Below, piece by piece: positions 1-5,656 of a DNA stretch of 5,744 nt. The stretch is from an uncultured Phycisphaerales bacterium. Lineage in GTDB: Bacteria > Planctomycetota > Phycisphaerae > Phycisphaerales > UBA1924. Each line of letters begins with the position of its first letter. The stretch's first letter is position 1. The notes beneath the pieces were generated by a model, which saw nothing but the letters and a program-made list of their open reading frames with translations, was not told the origin of the DNA and did no database searches. Location of the stretch: contig CALAFV010000066.1 in the NCBI GenBank assembly GCA_937891445.1, positions 1 through 5,744 of the forward strand. Direction: 5' to 3'. The position numbers and the translations under genes are program-made.

Positions 1-1623
1 GGCCAGCAAGGTGAGCAGATGCCGCGACGGCCCGAGGTCGCCGGCGCGGTGGCGGGCGAGGGGGAGGTCGTCACGAGCGTGGCGCTGCCGACGGGCGATC
101 GGGCCACGAGCCTGCTGCTGGTCGAGCACGTCGGCCCCGAGCCGGGGCGGGTGCGCGCGGGGGAGGAGTTCTCGTACCGGATCCGGCTGACGAACCTGTC
201 GCAGTCGTGCGCGCTGGAGAGCCTCGTGGTGCGCCAGCACCTGGCGGCGGGGCTGGAGGTTGTCGGCGCGCAGCCGGCGTCGGCGGGGCGCGAGGGGGAG
301 GAGCAGGTGTGGCGCCTCGATGCGCTGGGGCCGGGTCAGTCCGCGGAGATCCGCGCGACCGGCGTCGTGCCCAGCGCGTCGGCCGCATCGCAATCCGCTG
401 CGGGCGAGCAGGAGATGGGCGCAACGTGCGTCCGCGTGTCGTACGCGCCGGCGCTGTGCGCGCCGCTGGCGGTGGCGCCGGCGCGCGTCGAACTGGTGCG
501 TGAAGCGCCGGAGGAGTGGAGCGTCTGCGACCTGCTCCCGGTGACATACCGCATCACGAACCGCTCCGATGAGCCGCTGGGCCCGCTGGTGATTCGCGAA
601 GCGCTCGCGGAAGGGCTGGTGGGCGGGAGCGGCCCGAGGGGAGAGGTCGAGATCCGAGTGCCGGGTCTGGCGCCGGGGGAGACGCACGAGGAGATGGTGC
701 AACTCCGCGCCCTGCGGCCGGGGGCGTACGCCGGCCGGGCCGCCGCGGTGCTTGAGGATGGGGCGCGGGTCTGGTCGGCGTCGGCGGTCTCGACCGCCGC
801 GCAGGCGGCGCTGGCGGTGACGGTGGATGCGCCGGAGGTCGCGCACGCGGGCGAGGCGCTGCGGTACGCGGTCGCGGTGACCAACTCCGGTAACGGGATC
901 GCGCGCGGGGCGCGCGTGCAGGTGCGCGCCGGCGCGCTTGCGGATGCGTCCGGTGGAGGACCGCCGCAGAGTGCGGAGGCGGCGGTGCGGATCCTCGACC
1001 CGGTGGGGGCGGACGTCGGCGAGGGGTTCGCGGTGGTTCCGCTGGGGGACATCGCGCCGGGGACGACCGCATACGCGTCGTTCACGCTCGCCCGCGCGAT
1101 GCCCGGCGAACTGGTGACGAGCGTCGAGGTCGTCGCGCCGTGCATCCGCGCCGTGGACGGCGAGCGCGACGAGGCCACCGGCCAGGAGCACGCCCGCGCG
1201 AGGGTCGCGACGCGCCTGATCGCCGCGACACCGATCACGCTCGACGTCCGCGCCGACCCGAACCCGGTCGCGGTCGGCAACGAGGTGGTCTTCCAGATCA
1301 TGCTCATCAACCAGAGCGGCACGCAGGACCGGAACGTCTCGGTGGGCGTGCTGATCCCCCCCGGGCTGGAGGTCATCGAGGCAATGGGGCAGACCGATCC
1401 GCGGCAGGTCCGCGGTGGGGACCCCGAGGGGGAGCGTGCCGCCGCGGGAGAGGGGGGCCGGATTCTCTTCGAACCCCTGGACCGGCTCCTCCCCGGCCAG
1501 CGGGCCAACTGGTACATCCGCGCGGCGGCGCGGGAGCGCGGCGAATACCGCGTCGCCGTCGAGGTCACCAGCGACGGCCTCCCGCGGCCGCTGGCCGAGA
1601 TCGAGCCGGCGGCGGTCCGCTGA
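1..1623 (+). CDS. OmcB-like DUF11 repeat envelope protein (5' partial)
   Basis: Probable extracytoplasmic structural protein, related in style to chlamydial OmcB and to the DUF11 proteins of Planctomycetes and Verrucomicrobia. The frame is open from base 1. Counting from the ATG at 19, four Ig-like repeats are visible at about residues 31-120, 155-245, 262-372 and 404-518. Each has a YxIxxTN-type strand (FSYRIRLTN, VTYRITN, LRYAVAVTN, VVFQIMLIN) and a later xPGxxA/LxPGQ turn. Cysteines fall at 64, 137, 147, 170 and 375. The spacing around CVRVSYAPALC and VCDLLPVTYRITN resembles, from memory, the OmcB-like family, where cysteines may crosslink. The ATG at 19 has a good Shine-Dalgarno (AAGGTGAG, 8-15), but no signal peptide follows it. 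An exported protein should have one, so I infer the real start lies upstream and treat the gene as 5' truncated. An internal start at 19 is the alternative. Family call fairly sure, exact role unknown. Confidence 0.8.
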   Translation, partial: GQQGEQMPRRPEVAGAVAGEGEVVTSVALPTGDRATSLLLVEHVGPEPGRVRAGEEFSYRIRLTNLSQSCALESLVVRQHLAAGLEVVGAQPASAGREGEEQVWRLDALGPGQSAEIRATGVVPSASAASQSAAGEQEMGATCVRVSYAPALCAPLAVAPARVELVREAPEEWSVCDLLPVTYRITNRSDEPLGPLVIREALAEGLVGGSGPRGEVEIRVPGLAPGETHEEMVQLRALRPGAYAGRAAAVLEDGARVWSASAVSTAAQAALAVTVDAPEVAHAGEALRYAVAVTNSGNGIARGARVQVRAGALADASGGGPPQSAEAAVRILDPVGADVGEGFAVVPLGDIAPGTTAYASFTLARAMPGELVTSVEVVAPCIRAVDGERDEATGQEHARARVATRLIAATPITLDVRADPNPVAVGNEVVFQIMLINQSGTQDRNVSVGVLIPPGLEVIEAMGQTDPRQVRGGDPEGERAAAGEGGRILFEPLDRLLPGQRANWYIRAAARERGEYRVAVEVTSDGLPRPLAEIEPAAVR

Positions 1624-1646
1624 GCGGCGGGGGTTGATCCGAGCGC

Positions 1647-1676
1647 GTGACGTTGCCGGCCGCCGCGGCGTATATG
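1647..1676 (+). promoter_or_regulatory. Candidate promoter for the ABC export operon
   Basis: The sequence GTGACG (1647-1652, four of six matches to TTGACA) lies 18 bases before TATATG (1671-1676, four of six matches to TATAAT). The GTATATGGTTT stretch is the only clear AT-rich island in the 276-base gap between the OmcB-like gene and the adaptor gene. The implied start of transcription would be near 1683, giving a leader of roughly 215 bases. The evidence is pattern matching only; no conserved operator was recognised. Confidence 0.3.
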
Positions 1677-1790
1677 GTTTGCGTCCGGGTGAGGTTCCCC
1701 GGGGGGCGCCCTGAGGTCATCGCGGGCGTTGAAAGGTCCACTCCCCGCATCCGAACACTTGGGCGGCGAGCGGCGTGTGTTCAAGCACGG

Positions 1791-1891
1791 GCGGGGGGCC
1801 AGGGACTGAGTTTTCGGGGAGGCAGGGGCGCGGGGCAGACCCGGCGGGGGGAGGGAATCGGTCAACCGCGGGGGCGGCGGGGTCTCGGGAG
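1791..1891 (+). other. G-rich leader upstream of adaptor gene
   Basis: This part of the gap before the adaptor gene is dense in runs of three to six G. They include GGGG at 1816-1819, 1825-1828 and 1832-1835 with loops of five and three bases, then six G at 1846-1851 and GGG at 1853-1855. The fourth run is ten bases from the third, slightly beyond the usual G-quadruplex loop limit, so the motif is near-canonical. No open frame here looks like a gene. The 276-base gap 1624-1899 otherwise shows only the promoter candidate at 1647-1676. Confidence 0.4.
1887..1891 (+). promoter_or_regulatory. Ribosome binding site deciding the GTG start at 1900
   Basis: GGGAG ends eight bases before GTG at 1900. 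It supports this GTG as the start of the adaptor gene, which then opens directly with an N-terminal membrane anchor. No better start lies upstream in the frame. Confidence 0.6.
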
Positions 1892-1899
1892 CCCGCACC

Positions 1900-3261
1900 G
1901 TGTGGAAGTGGCTGGTCGGCGCGCTGGTCGTGTGCATCGCCGTCTGCGGCGGCGGCGGGTTTTTCCTGGCCCGGTCGGACCAGGGGCGCACCATGCTGGA
2001 GCGGCTGCGCCCCAAGGCCCGCCTGCCGGAGGTGCGGCTGGAGCGCGTGTCGCGCGGCGAACTGATCCGCACCGTCAGCGCGCCCGGGCAGATCGAGCCG
2101 GCGACGAACGTCAAGATCTCCGCGCAGGTGTCGGCGCGGATCACGGCGCTGCCGTTCCGCGAGGGGGCGCGGGTGAAGGAGGGGGACGTGGTCGTCCGCC
2201 TCGACTCGCGCGACCTGGCGGCGCTGCTGGAGTCCGCCCAGGCCAGCCTCGCGGCGGAGCAGGCGCGGCTGGAGGGGGCCAAAGCGCGGCTGGCGCAGGC
2301 GGAGGCCGACCTGCAGCGGGCCCGCGGACTGTTCGAGAGCAAGGACATGGCGCAGTCGGCGCTGGACGCCGCGGAGGCGGAGTACCTTCAGGCGCAGGCC
2401 AACCTGGTGGCGACGGAGCGCGCGATCGACGTGGCGCGCGCGAACATCGCCCGGGCCGAGAAGGACCTGGATAACGCGATCATCACCAGCCCCATCGACG
2501 GCGTCGTGACGACGCTCGACGCGGAAGTGGGGGAGACGGTCGTCGTCGGCACGCTGAACAACCCCGGGTCCGTCATCATGGAGATCGCGGACCTGGACCG
2601 CATGATGATGCGGGCGCGGGTGGACGAGAGCAACATCGGCCCGGTCGAGGCCGGGCAGCGCGTGAAGGTCTACGTCAACGCGTACCGCGACCGGGTCTTT
2701 GACGGCGTCGTCGAACTGGTCAACCTCAAGCGCAAGATCGACGCCAGCCAGACCGGGTACTTCGAGGTTGAGATCCCCATCGAACTGACGGAGAAGGATC
2801 TGGAGGAGCAACGCAAGAGCGGGCCGCTGCTGCTGTCGGGGCTGACGGGCAACTGCGAGATCGAGGTCGAGACGCTGCGTGATGTGATCGTGGTGCCCAG
2901 CCAGGCGGTGCTGGACCGGCGCGTGGACGAACTGCCCAGGGAGGTCGTGGAGGGGAACCAGTACGTCGACACGAGCAAGGCGTTCACGCGGATCGTCTTC
3001 CGGCTCGTGCCCGACCCGGACGCCAGGCCGAACGAGGTCGGCCGGTACAGGACGGTGGCGACACCGGTGAGCATCGGCCCGAGCGACCTGGCCAGGACGG
3101 TGATCCTGGGCGGCCTCAGCGAGGGCGACCTGATCGCCGCCGGCCCGTACAAGGTGTTGCAGGACCTCAAGCACGACGCGAAGGTCGCGGAGGAGGGGAC
3201 GCAGAAGAAGGATGAGAAGGAGAAGGGCAAGAAGAAGAATGAGAAGAGGACTGAGGACTAA
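1900..3261 (+). CDS. MacA/HlyD-type periplasmic adaptor of ABC exporter
   Basis: Membrane fusion (adaptor) protein of 453 residues expected to link the inner-membrane ABC transporter encoded next to it with an outer partner. Residues 5-23 form an uncleaved N-terminal membrane anchor; the cysteines at 12 and 16 do not sit in a proper lipobox. The first lipoyl half is at about 70-107 (ITALPFREGARVKEGDVVVR). A long alpha-helical hairpin rich in Ala, Glu, Gln and Arg covers about 108-190, and the second lipoyl half follows at about 192-230 (SPIDGVVTTLDAEVGETV). A beta-barrel and membrane-proximal domain extends to about residue 425. Length and order match MacA/YknX proteins. The last 20 or so residues are a Lys/Glu-rich, probably disordered tail. 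Codons 450-453 and the TAA stop are made by a heptamer repeat. The GTG start is supported by GGGAG at 1887-1891. Substrate unknown; the adaptor family is certain. Confidence 0.95.
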   Translation: MWKWLVGALVVCIAVCGGGGFFLARSDQGRTMLERLRPKARLPEVRLERVSRGELIRTVSAPGQIEPATNVKISAQVSARITALPFREGARVKEGDVVVRLDSRDLAALLESAQASLAAEQARLEGAKARLAQAEADLQRARGLFESKDMAQSALDAAEAEYLQAQANLVATERAIDVARANIARAEKDLDNAIITSPIDGVVTTLDAEVGETVVVGTLNNPGSVIMEIADLDRMMMRARVDESNIGPVEAGQRVKVYVNAYRDRVFDGVVELVNLKRKIDASQTGYFEVEIPIELTEKDLEEQRKSGPLLLSGLTGNCEIEVETLRDVIVVPSQAVLDRRVDELPREVVEGNQYVDTSKAFTRIVFRLVPDPDARPNEVGRYRTVATPVSIGPSDLARTVILGGLSEGDLIAAGPYKVLQDLKHDAKVAEEGTQKKDEKEKGKKKNEKRTED

Positions 3262-3274
3262 GGACTGAGGACTT
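3247..3274 (+). repeat. Heptamer tandem array, (AGGACTR)4
   Basis: Four head-to-tail 7-base units: AGGACTG, AGGACTA, AGGACTG, AGGACTT. Units 1 and 2 lie inside the adaptor gene, coding for its residues 450-453 and stop codon. Units 3 and 4 are intergenic apart from the first base of unit 3, which completes the stop. TGA at 3252, TAA at 3259 and TGA at 3266 fall in the three different forward frames, so the array closes every frame. In the complementary phase the unit reads CCTYAGT. This resembles the CCCCART heptamers (STRR sequences) known from heterocystous cyanobacteria, as I recall them; common origin is not implied. Confidence 0.95.
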
Positions 3275-3326
3275 CGTTTTGAGAGGATGTACACATTCGG
3301 CGATGACGTTCCGTTCCCGAGCCACT

Positions 3327-3361
3327 CAGTCCTCAGTCCTCAATCCTTAGTCCTTAGTCCT
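3327..3361 (-). repeat. Heptamer tandem array in inverse orientation, five copies
   Basis: Five units on the + strand: CAGTCCT, CAGTCCT, CAATCCT, TAGTCCT, TAGTCCT. On the minus strand these are AGGACTA, AGGACTA, AGGATTG, AGGACTG, AGGACTG, the same unit as the array at 3247-3274 but inverted. The arrays are 52 bases apart. The copies differ by single bases, mostly at the R position, so they are not very recent identical slippage products. Confidence 0.95.
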
Positions 3362-3369
3362 ATCCCCCC

Positions 3370-4227
3370 ATGACCATCCACATCGAGAAACTCGAGAAGG
3401 TCTACAAGGTCGGCGTGGAGCGCGTGCATGCGCTTCGCGGCGTGGACCTTCATATCGAGCGGGGGGAGTTTGTGGCGATCATGGGCGCCAGCGGCTCGGG
3501 CAAGAGCACGCTGATGAACATCCTGGGGTGCCTGGACCGGCCAACCCGCGGGATTTACGAACTCAATGGCCGCCCGACGCACCGCATGGGGGCCGCGGCG
3601 CTGGCGAAGGTGCGCAACGAAGAGATCGGGTTCGTCTTCCAGAGTTTCGAACTCCTGCCGCGGGCCAGCGCGCTGCGGAACGTGATGCTGCCGCTGATCT
3701 ACTCGTCGCGGCACTGGCTGGGGGCCAAGAAGCGGGCCCGCCAGGCGCTGGAGCGCGTCGGGCTGGGGGACCGGATCAAGCACCGGCCGAACCAACTCTC
3801 GGGCGGGCAGCGCCAGCGCGTCGCCATCGCGCGGGCCCTGGTCAACGAGCCGTCGATCCTTCTGGCCGACGAGCCCACGGGGAACCTCGACTCGCGGACC
3901 AGCGAGGAGATCATCGCGCTGTTCAAGCAACTGCACGCCGAGGGGCAGACGATCGTGATCGTCACGCACGAGGAGGACATCGCCGGGCACGCCGAGCGGA
4001 TCGTGCGGCTCCGCGACGGCCGGATCGTCTCGGACTATCCGCGTCTTCAGGATCCGATCCATCTGCAATACCTCGAGCGGGCGGCGGAGACGGCCGCGGC
4101 GGTGGCCGCCGCGGGGGCGGCGACGAAGACCGCTGATGCCGGCGACTCCGGCAACGGCAGCGCCCATCCGGCGGCGCCGGTCGTGACGCCCGCGCCGGCA
4201 GGGCGTCCGGCGGGAGGCCAGCGGTGA
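3370..4227 (+). CDS. MacB/LolD-type ABC transporter ATPase
   Basis: Cytoplasmic ATP-hydrolysing subunit (285 residues) of the exporter whose permease is the next gene. It has every motif of an active ATPase: Walker A GASGSGKST at 39-47, Q-loop Gln91, signature LSGGQ at 143-147, Walker B ILLADEP at 163-169 with catalytic Glu168, D-loop GNLDS at 171-175 and H-loop His200. ADEPTGNLDS and FVFQSFELLPRASALRNV are typical of the MacB/LolD/FtsE group. The core ends near residue 235. An extra tail of about 50 residues rich in Ala, Pro, Gly and Thr follows, which is longer than usual for the family and probably disordered. The ATG at 3370 directly precedes the conserved fold (MTIHIEKLEKVYKVG), but only CCCCCC precedes it, with no Shine-Dalgarno. 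The gene lies 108 bases after the adaptor stop and overlaps the permease gene by four bases (GTGA). Family certain. Confidence 0.96.
   Translation: MTIHIEKLEKVYKVGVERVHALRGVDLHIERGEFVAIMGASGSGKSTLMNILGCLDRPTRGIYELNGRPTHRMGAAALAKVRNEEIGFVFQSFELLPRASALRNVMLPLIYSSRHWLGAKKRARQALERVGLGDRIKHRPNQLSGGQRQRVAIARALVNEPSILLADEPTGNLDSRTSEEIIALFKQLHAEGQTIVIVTHEEDIAGHAERIVRLRDGRIVSDYPRLQDPIHLQYLERAAETAAAVAAAGAATKTADAGDSGNGSAHPAAPVVTPAPAGRPAGGQR
4212..4217 (+). promoter_or_regulatory. Ribosome binding site for permease GTG start
   Basis: GGGAGG lies six bases before GTG at 4224, inside the end of the ATPase gene. With the GTGA overlap of stop and start it supports the GTG start and translational coupling of ATPase and permease. 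Confidence 0.7.
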
Positions 4228-5459
4228 TTCTCGTCCGGCTGGCCATCCAGACCGTCTTCCTGGCCCTGGCGCAGATCTGGGCCAACAAAGTCCGTTCGCT
4301 GCTGACGACGCTGGGGATCATCATCGGCGTCGCCGCGGTGATCGGCACGGTGTCGGCGACCAGCGGCCTGAAGCGGTACGTGCTGACGCAGTTTGAGACC
4401 TTCGGCGCCAAGAAGATCTTCATGGACGGGACCGTGCCGCGGAAGTACCGCGGCGTGATCTCCCGGGACTCGGTCCGACTGACGCTCGAGGAACTTCGGG
4501 CGATCATGAGGCACTGCCCGTCGATCGACAAACTCACGCCGATGCTGCACGGCGCCTACGAGGTGCAGAACGAGGAGATCACGATCCGCAGCGTGCAGGT
4601 CGTCGGCATCTGGCCGGAGTGGCACGAGATCGAGGCGCGGTCGGTCACGCAGGGGCGGCAGTTCAACTCGATCGACGAGGAGCAACTGCTCAACGTCTGT
4701 CTGATCAATGACAAGGCGATCGAAGAACTGGGGCTGGACAAGGAGCCGGTGGGGGACTTCATCCTCGTCGCGGGCCAGCGGTTCATGATCGTGGGGGTCG
4801 TGGAGACCAAACAACTGGGGATGCTCTTCGGCGGCGGGGACACACGCTCGGAGATCTACATCCCGTTCTCCAAGGCCCAGTCGATGCGCCCCGACGCCCG
4901 CATCCACTACGCGATTGGTCAGATCACCGAGCCCGAGGCGGCCCAGGAGGCGATCGCCGAGGTCCGCTGGGTGCTGCGCAAAATGCGGGAGTTGCCGCCG
5001 GAGATGGAGGACACCTTCGAGATCGGCGTGCTCCAGCAGATCATCGACCAGTTCAACGCGCTGGCGGCGGGGATCACGATCTTCATGGCGGGGATCGTGT
5101 CCATCTCGCTGGTCGTCGGCGGGATCGGGATCATGAACATCATGCTGGTGAGCGTGAGCGAGCGGACGCGGGAGATCGGCCTGCGCAAGGCGATGGGGGC
5201 CCGCCCGGAGGTGGTGCTCATGCAGTTCCTGATCGAGGCGGTGGTCCTGTGCCTGGTCGGCGGCGCGGTGGGGCTGATCGCGGGGCAACTGATCACGCTG
5301 GGCCTGTCGCGCCTGCCGGGGCTGGAAGAGGCGGCGGTGCCGATGTGGGCCGTGGGGCTCTCGGTCGGGTTCTCCGCGGCGACGGGGATCATCTTCGGCA
5401 TGTTCCCGGCCATCAAGGCCGCGCGGCTCGACCCGATCGTGGCCCTGCGGCACGAGTAG
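4224..5459 (+). CDS. MacB/FtsX-fold ABC transporter permease
   Basis: Inner-membrane permease of 411 residues with the MacB topology. One membrane helix lies at about 25-47 (LTTLGIIIGVAAVIGTVSAT). A periplasmic MacB_PCD-type domain of about 230 residues follows, and then three helices at about 282-306, 331-360 and 374-396. The FtsX signature is clear: GGIGIMNIMLVSVSERTREI followed by GLRKAMGA at about 299-326. The C-terminus has the usual AIKAARLDPIVALRHE ending. Such permeases act as dimers and work by coupling ATP binding to movement of the periplasmic domains (mechanotransmission), not by passing substrate through the membrane. Here the ATPase is a separate gene, as in YknXYZ, not fused as in E. 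coli MacB. The GTG start overlaps the ATPase stop and has GGGAGG upstream. Substrates of the wider family include macrolides, peptides and lipoproteins; none can be chosen here. Confidence 0.95.
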   Translation: MILVRLAIQTVFLALAQIWANKVRSLLTTLGIIIGVAAVIGTVSATSGLKRYVLTQFETFGAKKIFMDGTVPRKYRGVISRDSVRLTLEELRAIMRHCPSIDKLTPMLHGAYEVQNEEITIRSVQVVGIWPEWHEIEARSVTQGRQFNSIDEEQLLNVCLINDKAIEELGLDKEPVGDFILVAGQRFMIVGVVETKQLGMLFGGGDTRSEIYIPFSKAQSMRPDARIHYAIGQITEPEAAQEAIAEVRWVLRKMRELPPEMEDTFEIGVLQQIIDQFNALAAGITIFMAGIVSISLVVGGIGIMNIMLVSVSERTREIGLRKAMGARPEVVLMQFLIEAVVLCLVGGAVGLIAGQLITLGLSRLPGLEEAAVPMWAVGLSVGFSAATGIIFGMFPAIKAARLDPIVALRHE

Positions 5460-5460
5460 G

Positions 5461-5486
5461 CTTTTTTCTCCCTCCTCCCTCCCTTT
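5461..5486 (+). other. Pyrimidine tract after permease stop
   Basis: Twenty-six consecutive C/T bases start just after the permease stop codon. They begin with a six-T run (5462-5467) and continue with CCCTCC-type units. The minus strand reads GGGAGGGAGGAGGGAG there, close to a G-quadruplex pattern. The T-run could mark transcript end, but I see no stable GC stem before it, so I do not call an intrinsic terminator. The rest of 5487-5550 shows nothing I recognise. Confidence 0.5.
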
Positions 5487-5550
5487 GTTGACGGGACGGC
5501 CCGGAGCTTTGTCGATGACCCTTGCGCGCCCACTTCGGATCGGAAAGAAC

Positions 5551-5656
5551 GTTCACCCCCGAGCACACGGAGATCACGGAGATGAGAACTGTGGGGAGAG
5601 CACGGCGATGACCAAGGCCAGCCCCAACGGCTCTTTCCGTGCCCTCCGCGGTGAAC
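5551..5656. repeat. ACGGAG-type inverted repeat
   Basis: The arm GTTCACC at 5551-5557 and its continuation to 5571 match the reverse complement of 5636-5656 (ending GGTGAAC) at 17 of 21 positions. Between and within the arms are ACGGAG words. Elements of this look, with GTTCACC, ACGGAG and CTCCG words and GGTGAAC closing, are familiar to me as intergenic repeats in planctomycete-like genomes; this is memory, not a search. The right arm lies inside the predicted lipoprotein reading frame (residues 10-17 approximately). Confidence 0.6.
5566..5583 (+). repeat. Tandem 9-base repeat CACGGAGAT x2
   Basis: Two exact adjacent copies of CACGGAGAT occur at 5566-5574 and 5575-5583. A third copy with one change, CACGGCGAT at 5601-5609, overlaps the ATG of the lipoprotein gene. 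They sit inside the larger inverted repeat. Confidence 0.85.

Larger units (their letters stand above)
3247..3361 (+). promoter_or_regulatory. Long imperfect stem-loop between adaptor and ATPase genes
   Basis: Bases 3247-3274 can pair with 3334-3361 over 28 positions. In that register about 25 are Watson-Crick pairs, one is a G-U pair (3253 with 3355) and two are mismatches (one in unit 3, one at the loop end). The loop is 59 bases. Other registers, shifted by seven bases, are also possible because both arms are repeats. The stem ends eight bases before the ATPase ATG and no U-run follows, so it is not a classical terminator. A role in mRNA processing, differential stability or attenuation inside the operon is inference. 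Confidence 0.5.

Noticed and set aside
19..21. ATG with good Shine-Dalgarno as true start of the OmcB-like gene
   Set aside because: Not excluded, but no signal peptide follows and the frame is open to the window edge, so an upstream start is more likely.
1617..1627. Small hairpin CCGC-TGA-GCGG around the stop of the OmcB-like gene as terminator
   Set aside because: Only four base pairs and no T-run follows; such palindromes are common by chance in this composition.
1753..1782. Inverted repeat GAACAC / GTGTTC in the leader
   Set aside because: Arms of only six bases with an 18-base gap and no extension; not enough to call an operator.
1803..1810. Single GGACTGAG in the leader as a relic of the heptamer arrays
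   Set aside because: One isolated match of eight bases without neighbouring units is likely chance.
1930..1950. Lipobox at Cys12 or Cys16 of the adaptor
   Set aside because: The residue before each cysteine is Val, not Gly, Ala or Ser, so signal peptidase II cleavage is unlikely; an uncleaved membrane anchor fits better.
336..2348. Long open frame on the minus strand across the OmcB-like gene, leader and adaptor gene
   Set aside because: It crosses two well-supported + genes and a gap. Its translation is Ser/Arg/Pro/Thr-rich with no fold, as expected from the antisense of GC-rich genes.
1647..2474. Open frame on the + strand from the leader into the adaptor gene
   Set aside because: It overlaps the adaptor in another frame and its Gly/Arg/Ala-rich translation has no domain; the adaptor frame has full family features.
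1717..3294. Long minus-strand open frame opposite the adaptor gene
   Set aside because: Its Arg/Leu/His/Asp-rich translation is an antisense shadow of the adaptor, which has clear domain evidence.
3279..3305. Promoter in the loop between the heptamer arrays (TTGAGA at 3279)
   Set aside because: No AT-rich -10 element lies at a usable distance.
4047..5453. Long minus-strand open frame opposite the permease gene
   Set aside because: His/Asp/Arg-rich antisense shadow of the MacB/FtsX permease; no recognisable motif.
5435..5467. Intrinsic terminator ending in the six-T run after the permease
   Set aside because: No stem longer than about three base pairs could be drawn directly before the T-run.
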